Under the pieces are notes generated by a model. It searched no databases, was not told the origin of the DNA, and was given only the letters and a program-made list of their open reading frames with translations. This document shows, one piece after another, positions 44,501 to 50,668 of a stretch of 64,000 bases of DNA. How positions within the stretch are numbered: position 1 is the first letter of the stretch; each line of letters starts with the position of its first letter. This DNA is from Cellulophaga sp. BC115SP (GTDB lineage: Bacteria; Bacteroidota; Bacteroidia; Cytophagales; Spirosomataceae): positions 1 to 64,000 of the forward strand of contig NZ_JAAALB010000031.1 in the NCBI RefSeq assembly GCF_009905545.1, given 5' to 3'. The translations under genes were made by a program, and so were the position numbers.

Positions 44501-45122
44501 TTTGTTGCTGAACATCCTGAAGAGCCACCGAAGCAATCTGCTCAGTTCCCATACTAGGTTCAGTTGAAGCCAAGCTCGGTGTTGGGTAAAGCTTACCATT
44601 CAGAACCTCTACGGCATCGTCCTTGGTATGCAACATAATTTGAGCCCCATACACAGGAATGCCCTTATACATCTGTTGTACACGGATATGAGTTTGATTA
44701 AGGTTATCATTCTCAATCTGATTCACATCAAATTCCTCTTCTACATTTTTGAAATGTAAATACTTCTGAACAGCCGACAAATAGCTGTAAGCTGCCGAGG
44801 CTTCAGAAGATCGCCCTGCTTTGGTTGTAGTATTAGAAGAAAGATTTTTGGGCTTACCCACGATAAACGATGGCATACCATTTTCATCTCTCGAAATACT
44901 CAAACCATCTTTTTTAGCCATCAAATTTTCTCGAAAAACACTATTCGAATACTGAAAATTATAGCGAGAAAAAGAAGAAGGTTCTACACTCTTCGAAAAA
45001 TCAACCATGGGCAAACTTGGACTTGTGCCTTGCCCTGATTTAGATTTTTGCTTGAAAGTTTTTTGCGCCTGTGCTGTAGATATGCATCCTAGCAAGGCCA
45101 TGAAAAGTAAAGTTTTTTTCAT
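41514..45122 (-). CDS. Secreted M4 metalloprotease fused to a TolB-like propeller and a T9SS sorting domain
   Basis: The 1202-residue protein has a signal peptide (LLFMALLGCISTAQA), an FTP/PepSY-type propeptide (about 60-290) and a thermolysin-like peptidase M4 domain. Its HExxH zinc motif is HEMTHG near residue 434, the third zinc ligand is in NESMADIFGA, and the catalytic His is in GVHINSGIVN. Residues about 625-945 form a TolB/propeller-like region (PSVTDDGKYAYFV, VAVSKDGKRLAAI). Ig/MBG-like domains follow. The C-terminus has SPNPIQDMTKVQVG and ends in LPAGNYILDVKTKEGDG with a basic tail, a type IX secretion sorting domain. It should be an extracellular or surface protease. A propeller insert is not usual in M4 enzymes. 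Confidence 0.93.
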   Translation of the reverse strand: MKKTLLFMALLGCISTAQAQKTFKQKSKSGQGTSPSLPMVDFSKSVEPSSFSRYNFQYSNSVFRENLMAKKDGLSISRDENGMPSFIVGKPKNLSSNTTTKAGRSSEASAAYSYLSAVQKYLHFKNVEEEFDVNQIENDNLNQTHIRVQQMYKGIPVYGAQIMLHTKDDAVEVLNGKLYPTPSLASTEPSMGTEQIASVALQDVQQQTKFRTLSFAEKAMLKYEKPQSKLFVYHKNESVNDQHLAYEVVVRPNFLERWIYMIDANSGEILDKYSYTCTLDGPQKANAVDLNGKTRSINTYLVGSSYYMIDASKSMYKGGTINVENPQGVLWTLNAAGSSVNDVTVRQVSSTNNTWTNTESVSAHYNASLAYDYYEKTFGRKSLNGKGGSIISLINLTDEDGKAMDNAFWNGEFMGYGRGATMFKPLAGGLDVAGHEMTHGVVENTANLVYRGQSGAINESMADIFGAMIDRDDWFMGEDVVKGSKPLRDLSNPNQGGSSLRDDGFQPASMNQYYTGSEDNYGVHINSGIVNYAYYRFATSINSKEKAEAVYYRTLTKYLTSSSKFLDLRRAVIQSATDLYGTNSTEVNAAKSAFDAVGITDSNPPNTTPNTGTTTPVPAPSNDVPTKKGSSFILSYDPKDKSLYVLDTVVNTSTYVLIAKNIVLKNKPSVTDDGKYAYFVKQDNGIYRIDLSTVKTFSPNDQSSTIKQELISAAGWDNVAVSKDGKRLAAITTKVDTSIYVYDLSASGSSIPGRKFRLYNPTYSGVKTGQVLYADSFEWDYDGENLVYDAFNQYKTATNSKIEYWDVGFINVWNNQKNTFGTGVVNKLINDLVEGENVGSPAFSKNSTNMLAFDYFYSDSQGDDYAVLGVNLSRPSDLQITAINNTIGYPEFSRSDDYVIFNALDAKTGQENTDIIQLDKNDKRVGIASTQKTLTQESSFAVWYTNVARTLPQKKSQALTITKVPDKTVGDAAFTITASSNSGLSVITSVLGGPASISSNRITLNGTAGRVRYGAYQDGNTQYYAVSQIDSFCVNPAKPTISVVKKTDANGDYWEYTSSATTGNVWYRNGTVLSDQIGLRSIAVTSGSSFTVQVVTTDGCKSVMSDARQDAPIGKVLGFEPLDSKGVIVSPNPIQDMTKVQVGTQNRIESIHVINTKGNILQMIEGNRQNEQLINLQSLPAGNYILDVKTKEGDGRQKVIKL

Positions 45123-45177
45123 AAGACAAAAGAATTAACGGACCTAATTTATAGTGCAGAATTGAGTTATGAATTAG

Positions 45178-45319
45178 GGTTATAAAAACTGTTTATTTCG
45201 GATATCGGATGTTGGATTTCGGAAGTATAATCTTCTATATTTTGTAAGAAATAAAGGTATTTTACTTTATCTCCGAAATCAGAAATCCCAAATTTGAAAT
45301 TGTTTGAAATCCTTCGTAC
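45178..45319. repeat. MITE-like palindromic repeat family 1, copy C
   Basis: GGTTATAAAAACTGTTTATT at the left, with the same inner arms as copies A and B, and TTTGAAATCCTTCGTAC at the right. Over most of its length it is nearly identical to copies A and B, but the first nine bases of the left terminal repeat are replaced. It lies about 55 bases upstream of the M4 protease start codon, so it may contain or disrupt that promoter. Confidence 0.85.
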
Positions 45320-45425
45320 ACTACTAGTTATGAATTATTATTAATACGCAATAGGCTTACTGTTTGGCGTATAAGGCTGTATTTATAGAAATACAGACAA
45401 ACATGAAAAGCAAGCACTTTTTATA

Positions 45426-46178
45426 TTATTGCTCAATTTTTCCTGCTTTCAAGAATATCGGAAAGCTTACTTGAAACGTCAAATTCTCCGTGTATTTCTC
45501 TCTACATCGCTGTATAAACTCCGTAACAGGATTACTGCCATTTTGCTGTATGTATCTTTGGACGCTCGACCATGTGTTTAGATACCCTTCCAACTGGTCA
45601 AAGTTCCAAAAATATTGCATCGAAAACTCAGGTGTTGGAATAGACTCAAAAGGAAAAGGAATCGTAGTGTATTTTTGGTCGATATGACCACGTTCGCCAT
45701 CCCAATACGAACCAATTTGTTCTTGATAAAAATGTTGAAAATCTTGATTCAAAGTTGGGTATTCTTCAATCAATAAAGTGCCATATCCCCAGAAAGCTAA
45801 TAGCGCATTAGGCTTTGCAATTCGTCTGATTTCTTGGTAAAAAGCTTCAAAATTAAACCAGTGAATAGCCTGTCCTACTGTGATTAAATCAAATGTAGCA
45901 TCTGCAAAAGGCGTTTTTTCAGCCTGCGAGATTTGATAATGGATATTGCTCGCCTGAAAAGCATTATCTAACTGCTTTTGACTAATATCAGTAGCCTCGA
46001 CTTTCTGAAACTTTTGGGCTAAAATTCTTGCTACTTGACCATTACCTGTGGCACAATCCCAAGCATTTTCAAACTTATCCACATATTGAAAGATAAAATC
46101 ATAAAGCTCCTGTGGATAAGTCGGGCGAAACTGGGCGTATAAATTGGCTTGTGTTGAAAATCTGTCTTTGGGAAGCAT
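45426..46178 (-). CDS. Class I SAM-dependent methyltransferase
   Basis: The 250-residue protein has the UbiE/methyltransferase_11 layout. The N-terminal FSTQANLYAQFRPTYPQEL cap is followed by the AdoMet motif WDCATGNGQVARILAQ, the acidic-loop VEATDISQKQLDNA and LITVGQAIHWFNFE. A C-terminal half shared with the TAM-like (trans-aconitate or small-molecule) methyltransferases closes it. The initial segment HWF in motif IV is typical of this group. The substrate cannot be deduced, as the neighbours (M4 protease and a small lipoprotein) are unrelated. It is cytoplasmic, with a start codon 43 bases past the next gene's stop, so the two could share a transcript. Confidence 0.9.
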   Translation of the reverse strand: MLPKDRFSTQANLYAQFRPTYPQELYDFIFQYVDKFENAWDCATGNGQVARILAQKFQKVEATDISQKQLDNAFQASNIHYQISQAEKTPFADATFDLITVGQAIHWFNFEAFYQEIRRIAKPNALLAFWGYGTLLIEEYPTLNQDFQHFYQEQIGSYWDGERGHIDQKYTTIPFPFESIPTPEFSMQYFWNFDQLEGYLNTWSSVQRYIQQNGSNPVTEFIQRCREKYTENLTFQVSFPIFLKAGKIEQ

Positions 46179-46221
46179 AAATACATTGAGATTGCTTAAA
46201 TGTTTTTATTTATTTTCAATC

Positions 46222-46623
46222 CTAATTTTTGATTTTATCCATCAGTGACTGATAAAATGTTTTGATAGAATCATTCACATTCTTAGGATTGGTCCATTGG
46301 GTTTTGTAAGAGAATTTTTTACCCTCCGAAAAAACGAGATAATGGTTCATATTACCCGTTTCATTCTGTGACAAGCTATCCAGATGAAGCCCTTGTACAG
46401 CCTTGAATATTTTTTGGGTTTGAGCTTTTGTCAGCTTCTGAATAACCTTTAAGGAGTCGCTTTTATTGGTTCGATAAAGAATTTCTCCAGAAGGTTTAAT
46501 GGTATAAGATTGCCATAAATTAGCAAATCCACCACCCGAACCAACGGTAATTTCTTGTTCTTTCGGAATACTTTTGCAGGCAAACACGCCAAAAATGAAG
46601 CTAAAGAGTATAAGTTTTTTCAT
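46222..46623 (-). CDS. Small lipoprotein of unknown function
   Basis: From the second ATG (MKKLILFSFIFGVFAC) the product is 133 residues long, with a lipobox VFAC (Cys16). Three in-frame codons further up are also possible. The mature part contains GSGGGFANLWQSYTIKPSGE, and repeated small beta motifs such as ILYRTNKSDSLKVI and HYLVFSEGKKFSYKTQW. This is a fold I cannot name, resembling small META/lipocalin-like lipoproteins of Bacteroidota. It should be anchored in a membrane and face the periplasm. A family-1 repeat begins 27 bases upstream of the start codon, so its promoter probably lies within or beyond that repeat. Confidence 0.75.
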   Translation of the reverse strand: MKKLILFSFIFGVFACKSIPKEQEITVGSGGGFANLWQSYTIKPSGEILYRTNKSDSLKVIQKLTKAQTQKIFKAVQGLHLDSLSQNETGNMNHYLVFSEGKKFSYKTQWTNPKNVNDSIKTFYQSLMDKIKN

Positions 46624-46649
46624 AGAATCCATGTTTAGGACTTAGTACT

Positions 46650-46800
46650 GTACGAAGGATTATAAAAACTGTTTATTTCGGATATGGGATATTGGATTTC
46701 GGAAGTGTAAGTTCCTATATTTTGAAAAAAATAAAGACATACCTCTCATATTTCCGAAATCAGAAATCCCAAATCTGAAATAGTTTGAAATCCTTCGTAC
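46650..46800. repeat. MITE-like palindromic repeat family 1, copy B (best ends)
   Basis: This 151-base element opens with GTACGAAGGATTATAAAAAC and closes with TTTGAAATCCTTCGTAC, a perfect 12-base terminal inverted repeat (GTACGAAGGATT). Inner arms TATGGGATATTGGATTTCGG and CCGAAATCAGAAATCCC also pair. The flanks read TTAGTACT on the left and ATTCTTA on the right; no perfect direct target duplication is obvious. Confidence 0.88.
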
Positions 46801-46823
46801 ATTCTTATTTAGGAATCGGGTAT

Positions 46824-46866
46824 CTAAAAAAATATCGGGTAAAGTTATACACTCTACCCGATATTC
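46824..46866 (-). terminator. Intrinsic terminator of the M20 peptidase gene
   Basis: On the minus strand ATATCGGGTA and TACCCGATAT form a perfect 10-base stem, followed by seven T residues (TTTTTTTAG). It lies about 30 bases past the stop codon of the peptidase gene. Confidence 0.92.
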
Positions 46867-46894
46867 ATATAGTTGTATTTGAGAAAAATAAAGT

Positions 46895-48079
46895 TTATAG
46901 CGTCTGTAACTCTTGAACGGTCAACCAGCTCATTAAACCAGCACCAATTTCTAGCGCATTTTCATCAATATCAAATGTTGGCGTATGTACTCCCGAAATA
47001 ATGCCACGCTCTTCGTTGCGAGTTCCTAAACGGTAGAAACAAGCATCTACATGATGTGTATAGAAGGCAAAATCCTCAGCAGCCAACCAAATATCCAAAT
47101 CAATCACATTTTCCTGCCCCATATAATCAATCGCTGCACCTTTCATACGGCGTGTTAATTCTGGTTCGTTTTGCAAGAAAGGATACCCTTTTTGGATAAA
47201 TACCTCACATGTTCCACCCATAGCTTCGGCAGTTAGTTCGGCAATTTTTCTGATTTTTTCCAAGCCTTCAGCACGCCATTGCTCGTCCATCGCTCTAAAA
47301 GTACCTTCGATATATACCTCATTTGGAATAACATTGGTTGCTCCGTTGGCAATTACTTTTCCGAAAGTCAATACTGAAGGATAACGAGGGTTACGGTTAC
47401 GAGAAATAATTTGTTGCATCGACACAATGATATGCGAAGCTATCAATACAGGGTCGATACAGTTTTCAGGCATTGCTCCGTGTCCACCTTTTCCTTTTAC
47501 AGTTAAATATAACTCATCTGCTGAAGCCATATACATTCCTTCGCGGAAACCGATTTTTCCAACAGGAATATTAGGAGCCACGTGCTGTCCCAACATTTTG
47601 TGAGGGGCAGGGTTTTGTAATGCTCCTTGCTCAATCATAATACTGGCACCACCTGGGGCTTTTTCTTCAGCGGGTTGAAATACCAACTTTACCGTTCCTT
47701 CAAAATCATTTTTGAGTTGACTCAAAATTCTTGAAGTACCCAATAAAGAAGCCGTATGCACATCGTGCCCACAAGCGTGCATTACACCAGGATTTTGTGA
47801 TTTATAAGGTACATCATTGGCTTCGACAATCGGTAAAGCATCCATATCGGCACGCAAAGCCACCACTTTTTTATCAGGATTACGACCTTCGATGGTTGCA
47901 ACTAAGCCTGTGTTAGCAATTTCGGTAGGAGTAATCCCCATCGATTTTAGCTGTTCGGCTACGTATTTTTGTGTATTAAATTCTTGGAACGAAAGCTCTG
48001 GGTTTGTGTGCAAATAACGACGATTGGCCACAAACTCACCCGCCATGGATGCAGCTAATTGTTTAATTTTATCTTTCAT
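46895..48079 (-). CDS. M20 family metallopeptidase (amidohydrolase)
   Basis: I start at the ATG of MKDKIKQLAASMAGEF (394 residues); the longer frame begins with a TTG that lies almost on the predicted transcription start. The enzyme is an M20D-type amidohydrolase (N-acyl-amino acid deacylase/hippurate hydrolase group). It shows VALRADMDALPI, the metal ligands HACGHDVHTA, EEKAPGGA with the catalytic Glu, GKGGHGAMPE of the dimerisation lid, and a C-terminal ligand in GVHTPTFDIDE. It has no signal peptide and should act in the cytosol on N-acylated amino acids. A consensus promoter overlaps the end of the upstream M61 gene. Confidence 0.93.
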   Translation of the reverse strand: MKDKIKQLAASMAGEFVANRRYLHTNPELSFQEFNTQKYVAEQLKSMGITPTEIANTGLVATIEGRNPDKKVVALRADMDALPIVEANDVPYKSQNPGVMHACGHDVHTASLLGTSRILSQLKNDFEGTVKLVFQPAEEKAPGGASIMIEQGALQNPAPHKMLGQHVAPNIPVGKIGFREGMYMASADELYLTVKGKGGHGAMPENCIDPVLIASHIIVSMQQIISRNRNPRYPSVLTFGKVIANGATNVIPNEVYIEGTFRAMDEQWRAEGLEKIRKIAELTAEAMGGTCEVFIQKGYPFLQNEPELTRRMKGAAIDYMGQENVIDLDIWLAAEDFAFYTHHVDACFYRLGTRNEERGIISGVHTPTFDIDENALEIGAGLMSWLTVQELQTL

Positions 48080-48131
48080 TTTTCTAAATATTTCGAGTAG
48101 CAATGGGTCTTTATTCAACCAAACTAGATAG

Positions 48132-48163
48132 CAAAGTTACATCACAACTAGCCTTTAGCCCAA
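48132..48163 (-). promoter_or_regulatory. Promoter of the M20 peptidase gene
   Basis: On the minus strand TTG (48163-48161), 21 bases, then TAACTTTG (48139-48132) fits the Bacteroidetes promoter. The -33 element lies inside the last codons of the M61 peptidase gene, and the implied start at about 48125 gives a leader of 45 bases to the ATG at 48079. Confidence 0.75.
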
Positions 48164-49606
48164 CCAATTACGTAAATTCTCATTATCATTATCTACTTGT
48201 CCTACCGTGAGGCGTAGGTTTTCGTCGAAACTAGCCTCAATTCCGTACCATGCCAAGCGTACTTGTACTTGTTCTTGCAAAGGAATATTTCCAGTAATAC
48301 ATTCTGCAAAATAGGTATCCAAACTACCTCCAAATACTTGCTCAGCTAATTGTTTATAATCGAATAAAGAATACCCTAATCCAGAATCTCCAAATTTTTC
48401 CCACATCAATCGTATGACATCATGAATAGATTTTTGATGTTGCGTTGCTTCACGAATCAAACCATCCAATAAAAAGGCAACAACCGCTCCTTTGTTATAA
48501 ATTGATACACGACGATTAGGAATCGAAGCGCTATAACCATCAAGCCACAAGTCCATCGAAGCCTCAACCAATGACATTGGCGAACGTCCATCTTGTTCAA
48601 AATGGCGGCGAATGGTCGTAGTAAACTCATTCAAATAGGCATCTAACGAAAATACACCTGACTGTTTTAAGAAAACATCCCCCAAATACGTCGTAACACC
48701 TTCTGCTACAAAACCAGTGGGAAAATAATTTTCTTTAGTAAAATCGTAAGGCATCATCTCCACAGGACGAATCTTACAAATATTCCAAGCATGATATAGC
48801 TCATGCGAACTTACTCCTAATAAATCTGTATATAAACCATCTCCCTCAGTATCTGGACCCAGTACAATCATGGTTGAATTACGATGCTCAACGCCATGAT
48901 AGAAGGCTACAGGCAATATCCAGTTGATAAAATGGTAGTCTTTTTCGGGGAAATCTCCCATGATATCAATTTGTTTTTCAGAAAAACGAGCAAAATCTGA
49001 AAGAATTTTCTCCCAGTTTGGCTGATAATTTCCCAAAAACCAAACATAAAATTGAATACCCGCTGCCTTATACGTTTGACACTGTAAATATGGACTTGCC
49101 AATACTGGAGAATCTACCAACTGATAGTAATCTTGTGCTAACAAAGTTTTTCCTTCTATTGGCATCCCACAAGCGATTTTATACTCATCGGTTATACCAA
49201 GCTCAACGGTACAAGGCTCGTGCATACGCCCACTTACATAAGGCAAACAGTTTACGAAGTTGACATACATCGTATTTTCATCTACGTATGAGCTGCCCGC
49301 ATTAGCAAAAACGCCATTAGGATGCTGAATATAAGCGTAATAACGAAGTCTGATAGTTAATTTTGAGATATTTTTGGTATAGACTTTCCAGCGGTCTTTG
49401 TTTACTTTATGAAACTCCACGGGGTTTTGCTGTTCGTCAAAAATTTCGAACTGTTGAATATTTTTAGCAAAATTCTGTAGCTCATAACGTCCCGGGCGCC
49501 AAGCAGGTAATTGAATTTTTATACGGTCAGATGTAATGTTCTCCACCGCCAATTCTACAGTCAAGAAATGGTTTTGTGGATTTTCTGCATAAATTTTGTA
49601 TCTCAT
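48155..49606 (-). CDS. M61 family metallopeptidase (glycyl aminopeptidase-like) without a full PDZ domain
   Basis: The 483-residue protein matches family M61. The N-terminal beta domain begins MRYKIYAENPQNHFLTVELA, with LPAWRPGRYELQNFAKNI. The gluzincin catalytic domain carries the zinc motif HELYHAWN (SSHELYHAWNICKIRP near residue 272), and the third ligand Glu is expected in AEGVTTYLGDVFLKQ. M61 enzymes often carry a C-terminal PDZ domain and reach about 600 residues. Here the chain ends at RLTVGQVDNDNENLRNWLG, where the PDZ domain would begin. No signal peptide is visible, so the enzyme is probably cytosolic. Substrate: short N-terminal Gly/Ala peptides in known members. Confidence 0.9.
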   Translation of the reverse strand: MRYKIYAENPQNHFLTVELAVENITSDRIKIQLPAWRPGRYELQNFAKNIQQFEIFDEQQNPVEFHKVNKDRWKVYTKNISKLTIRLRYYAYIQHPNGVFANAGSSYVDENTMYVNFVNCLPYVSGRMHEPCTVELGITDEYKIACGMPIEGKTLLAQDYYQLVDSPVLASPYLQCQTYKAAGIQFYVWFLGNYQPNWEKILSDFARFSEKQIDIMGDFPEKDYHFINWILPVAFYHGVEHRNSTMIVLGPDTEGDGLYTDLLGVSSHELYHAWNICKIRPVEMMPYDFTKENYFPTGFVAEGVTTYLGDVFLKQSGVFSLDAYLNEFTTTIRRHFEQDGRSPMSLVEASMDLWLDGYSASIPNRRVSIYNKGAVVAFLLDGLIREATQHQKSIHDVIRLMWEKFGDSGLGYSLFDYKQLAEQVFGGSLDTYFAECITGNIPLQEQVQVRLAWYGIEASFDENLRLTVGQVDNDNENLRNWLG

Positions 49607-49708
49607 ATTTTATTGATATAGCTAAAGCCGCAAGGTACTATTATTCACAAAGAATCCAAAGTAACTCATAATCAACCTCCAAGCATTTAGAATCTTTTGT
49701 AAAAGTAG

Positions 49709-49739
49709 TTTGCAATTAAAAAATAATTAAGTACCTTTG
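49709..49739 (+). promoter_or_regulatory. Strong promoter of rpmH-rnpA
   Basis: TTTG (49709-49712), 19 bases, then TACCTTTG (49732-49739) is a near-perfect Bacteroidetes promoter. It gives a leader of about 130 bases ahead of rpmH, as often seen for ribosomal protein genes. Confidence 0.82.
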
Positions 49740-49878
49740 CACTCCTAATTTCGGGGCAAAAGATTTTTGTATTTTGAAAATTTTCACTGATACTTCAGAC
49801 ATCCTTTGATAATTTTCCAAAATATCTCTGAAAATCAGTCAGTTCATATTGTAAAAGGCATTTCAATTTTCAATAGCA

Positions 49879-50034
49879 ATGAAAAGAACGTTTCAACCAT
49901 CGGTAAGAAAGAGAAAAAACAAGCACGGATTCCGTGAAAGAATGTCAACTGCAAATGGTCGCCGTGTATTGGCAGCTCGCCGTGCAAGAGGAAGACACAA
50001 ATTGACAGTTTCAGACGAGAAGAGAGGTAAATAA
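49879..50034 (+). CDS. rpmH: 50S ribosomal protein L34
   Basis: This 51-residue product is too short for usual ORF cut-offs but is unmistakable. It begins [20 protein letters not shown], continues [19 protein letters not shown], and ends [12 protein letters not shown]34 is a small, highly basic protein of the large ribosomal subunit. It precedes rnpA by about 85 bases, the conserved bacterial order. dnaA is not adjacent, so this need not mark the origin. Confidence 0.98.
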   Translation: MKRTFQPSVRKRKNKHGFRERMSTANGRRVLAARRARGRHKLTVSDEKRGK

Positions 50035-50118
50035 TACAAAGTTTCTGCGTTTCGTGTTTCAAGTATCGTGTGAACAGTTGCTCAACGCGATTCCAGAGAC
50101 ACTTACATGAGACTTTGC

Positions 50119-50505
50119 ATGAAAGCAACTTTAAAGAAATCTGAACGACTTTCCAGTAAGAAGGTAATTGGTTCCCTCTTTGACAAGGGTAGTGAAAACA
50201 CCAAATCGGTTTTTCTCTACCCTTTTCGTGTTTCTTATTTTCTACAAGAATTACCTAACGAAAATACAGAACCCGCACTTCCTCAGATGCTTATCTCTGT
50301 ATCTAAGCGCTATTTCAAACACGCCGTTGACCGTAATCTAGTCAAACGTCGCACCAGAGAAGCTTATCGTCTCAACAAATCTATCCTGCTTCAAAAAAAG
50401 GACAACCCTCTACCAGCATCCATCGCTTTTGTGTATATTGGTAAAAAAATCGAAGATTTTGCTAAAATCGAAAAGTCGATGAAGAGTATTTTGCATAAAA
50501 TGTAA
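50119..50505 (+). CDS. rnpA: Ribonuclease P protein component
   Basis: The 128-residue protein (from the second ATG, MKATLKKSERLSSKKVIGSL; four extra codons are possible) is the RnpA subunit, which helps the RNase P RNA cleave the 5' leader of pre-tRNAs. It has the family signature RNLVKRRTREAYRLNK near residue 75, the FRVSYFLQELP strand and the C-terminal FVYIGKKIEDFAKIEKSM. It follows rpmH in the same direction, probably on one transcript. Basic residues dominate, as expected for RNA binding. Confidence 0.94.
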   Translation: MKATLKKSERLSSKKVIGSLFDKGSENTKSVFLYPFRVSYFLQELPNENTEPALPQMLISVSKRYFKHAVDRNLVKRRTREAYRLNKSILLQKKDNPLPASIAFVYIGKKIEDFAKIEKSMKSILHKM

Positions 50506-50506
50506 T

Positions 50507-50598
50507 TTTACCCGCAATATGCTTTAAGCAATATGCCTTAAGCTAAAAGCTGTACTTCCCTAATGACTAAGCTTACAGCCTAAAGTTTTTTGTCCTAC
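50507..50598. repeat. Intergenic palindromic repeat, GCCATAAGCTAAAAG family, copy 3
   Basis: The unit holds TTACCCGCAATATGCTTTAA, TATGCCTTAAGCTAAAAGC and the inverse-oriented TAAGCTTACAGCCTAAAG. It starts one base after the rnpA stop codon and fills the gap to the protease gene. The right part (GCTTACAGCCTAAAG) is the approximate reverse complement of CTTTAGGCTGTAAGC, related to the left core. Confidence 0.55.
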
Positions 50599-50668
50599 AA
50601 AATAACACAATCGCTTTGGCTTCGTTATATTCTTATTGGTGTAGAAAGAAAGCTGAATTAATCCTATT

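Noticed and set aside
49879-50505. Replication origin near rpmH-rnpA
   Set aside because: dnaA is not adjacent, no cluster of DnaA boxes is visible, and in Bacteroidota this gene pair is often not next to the origin.
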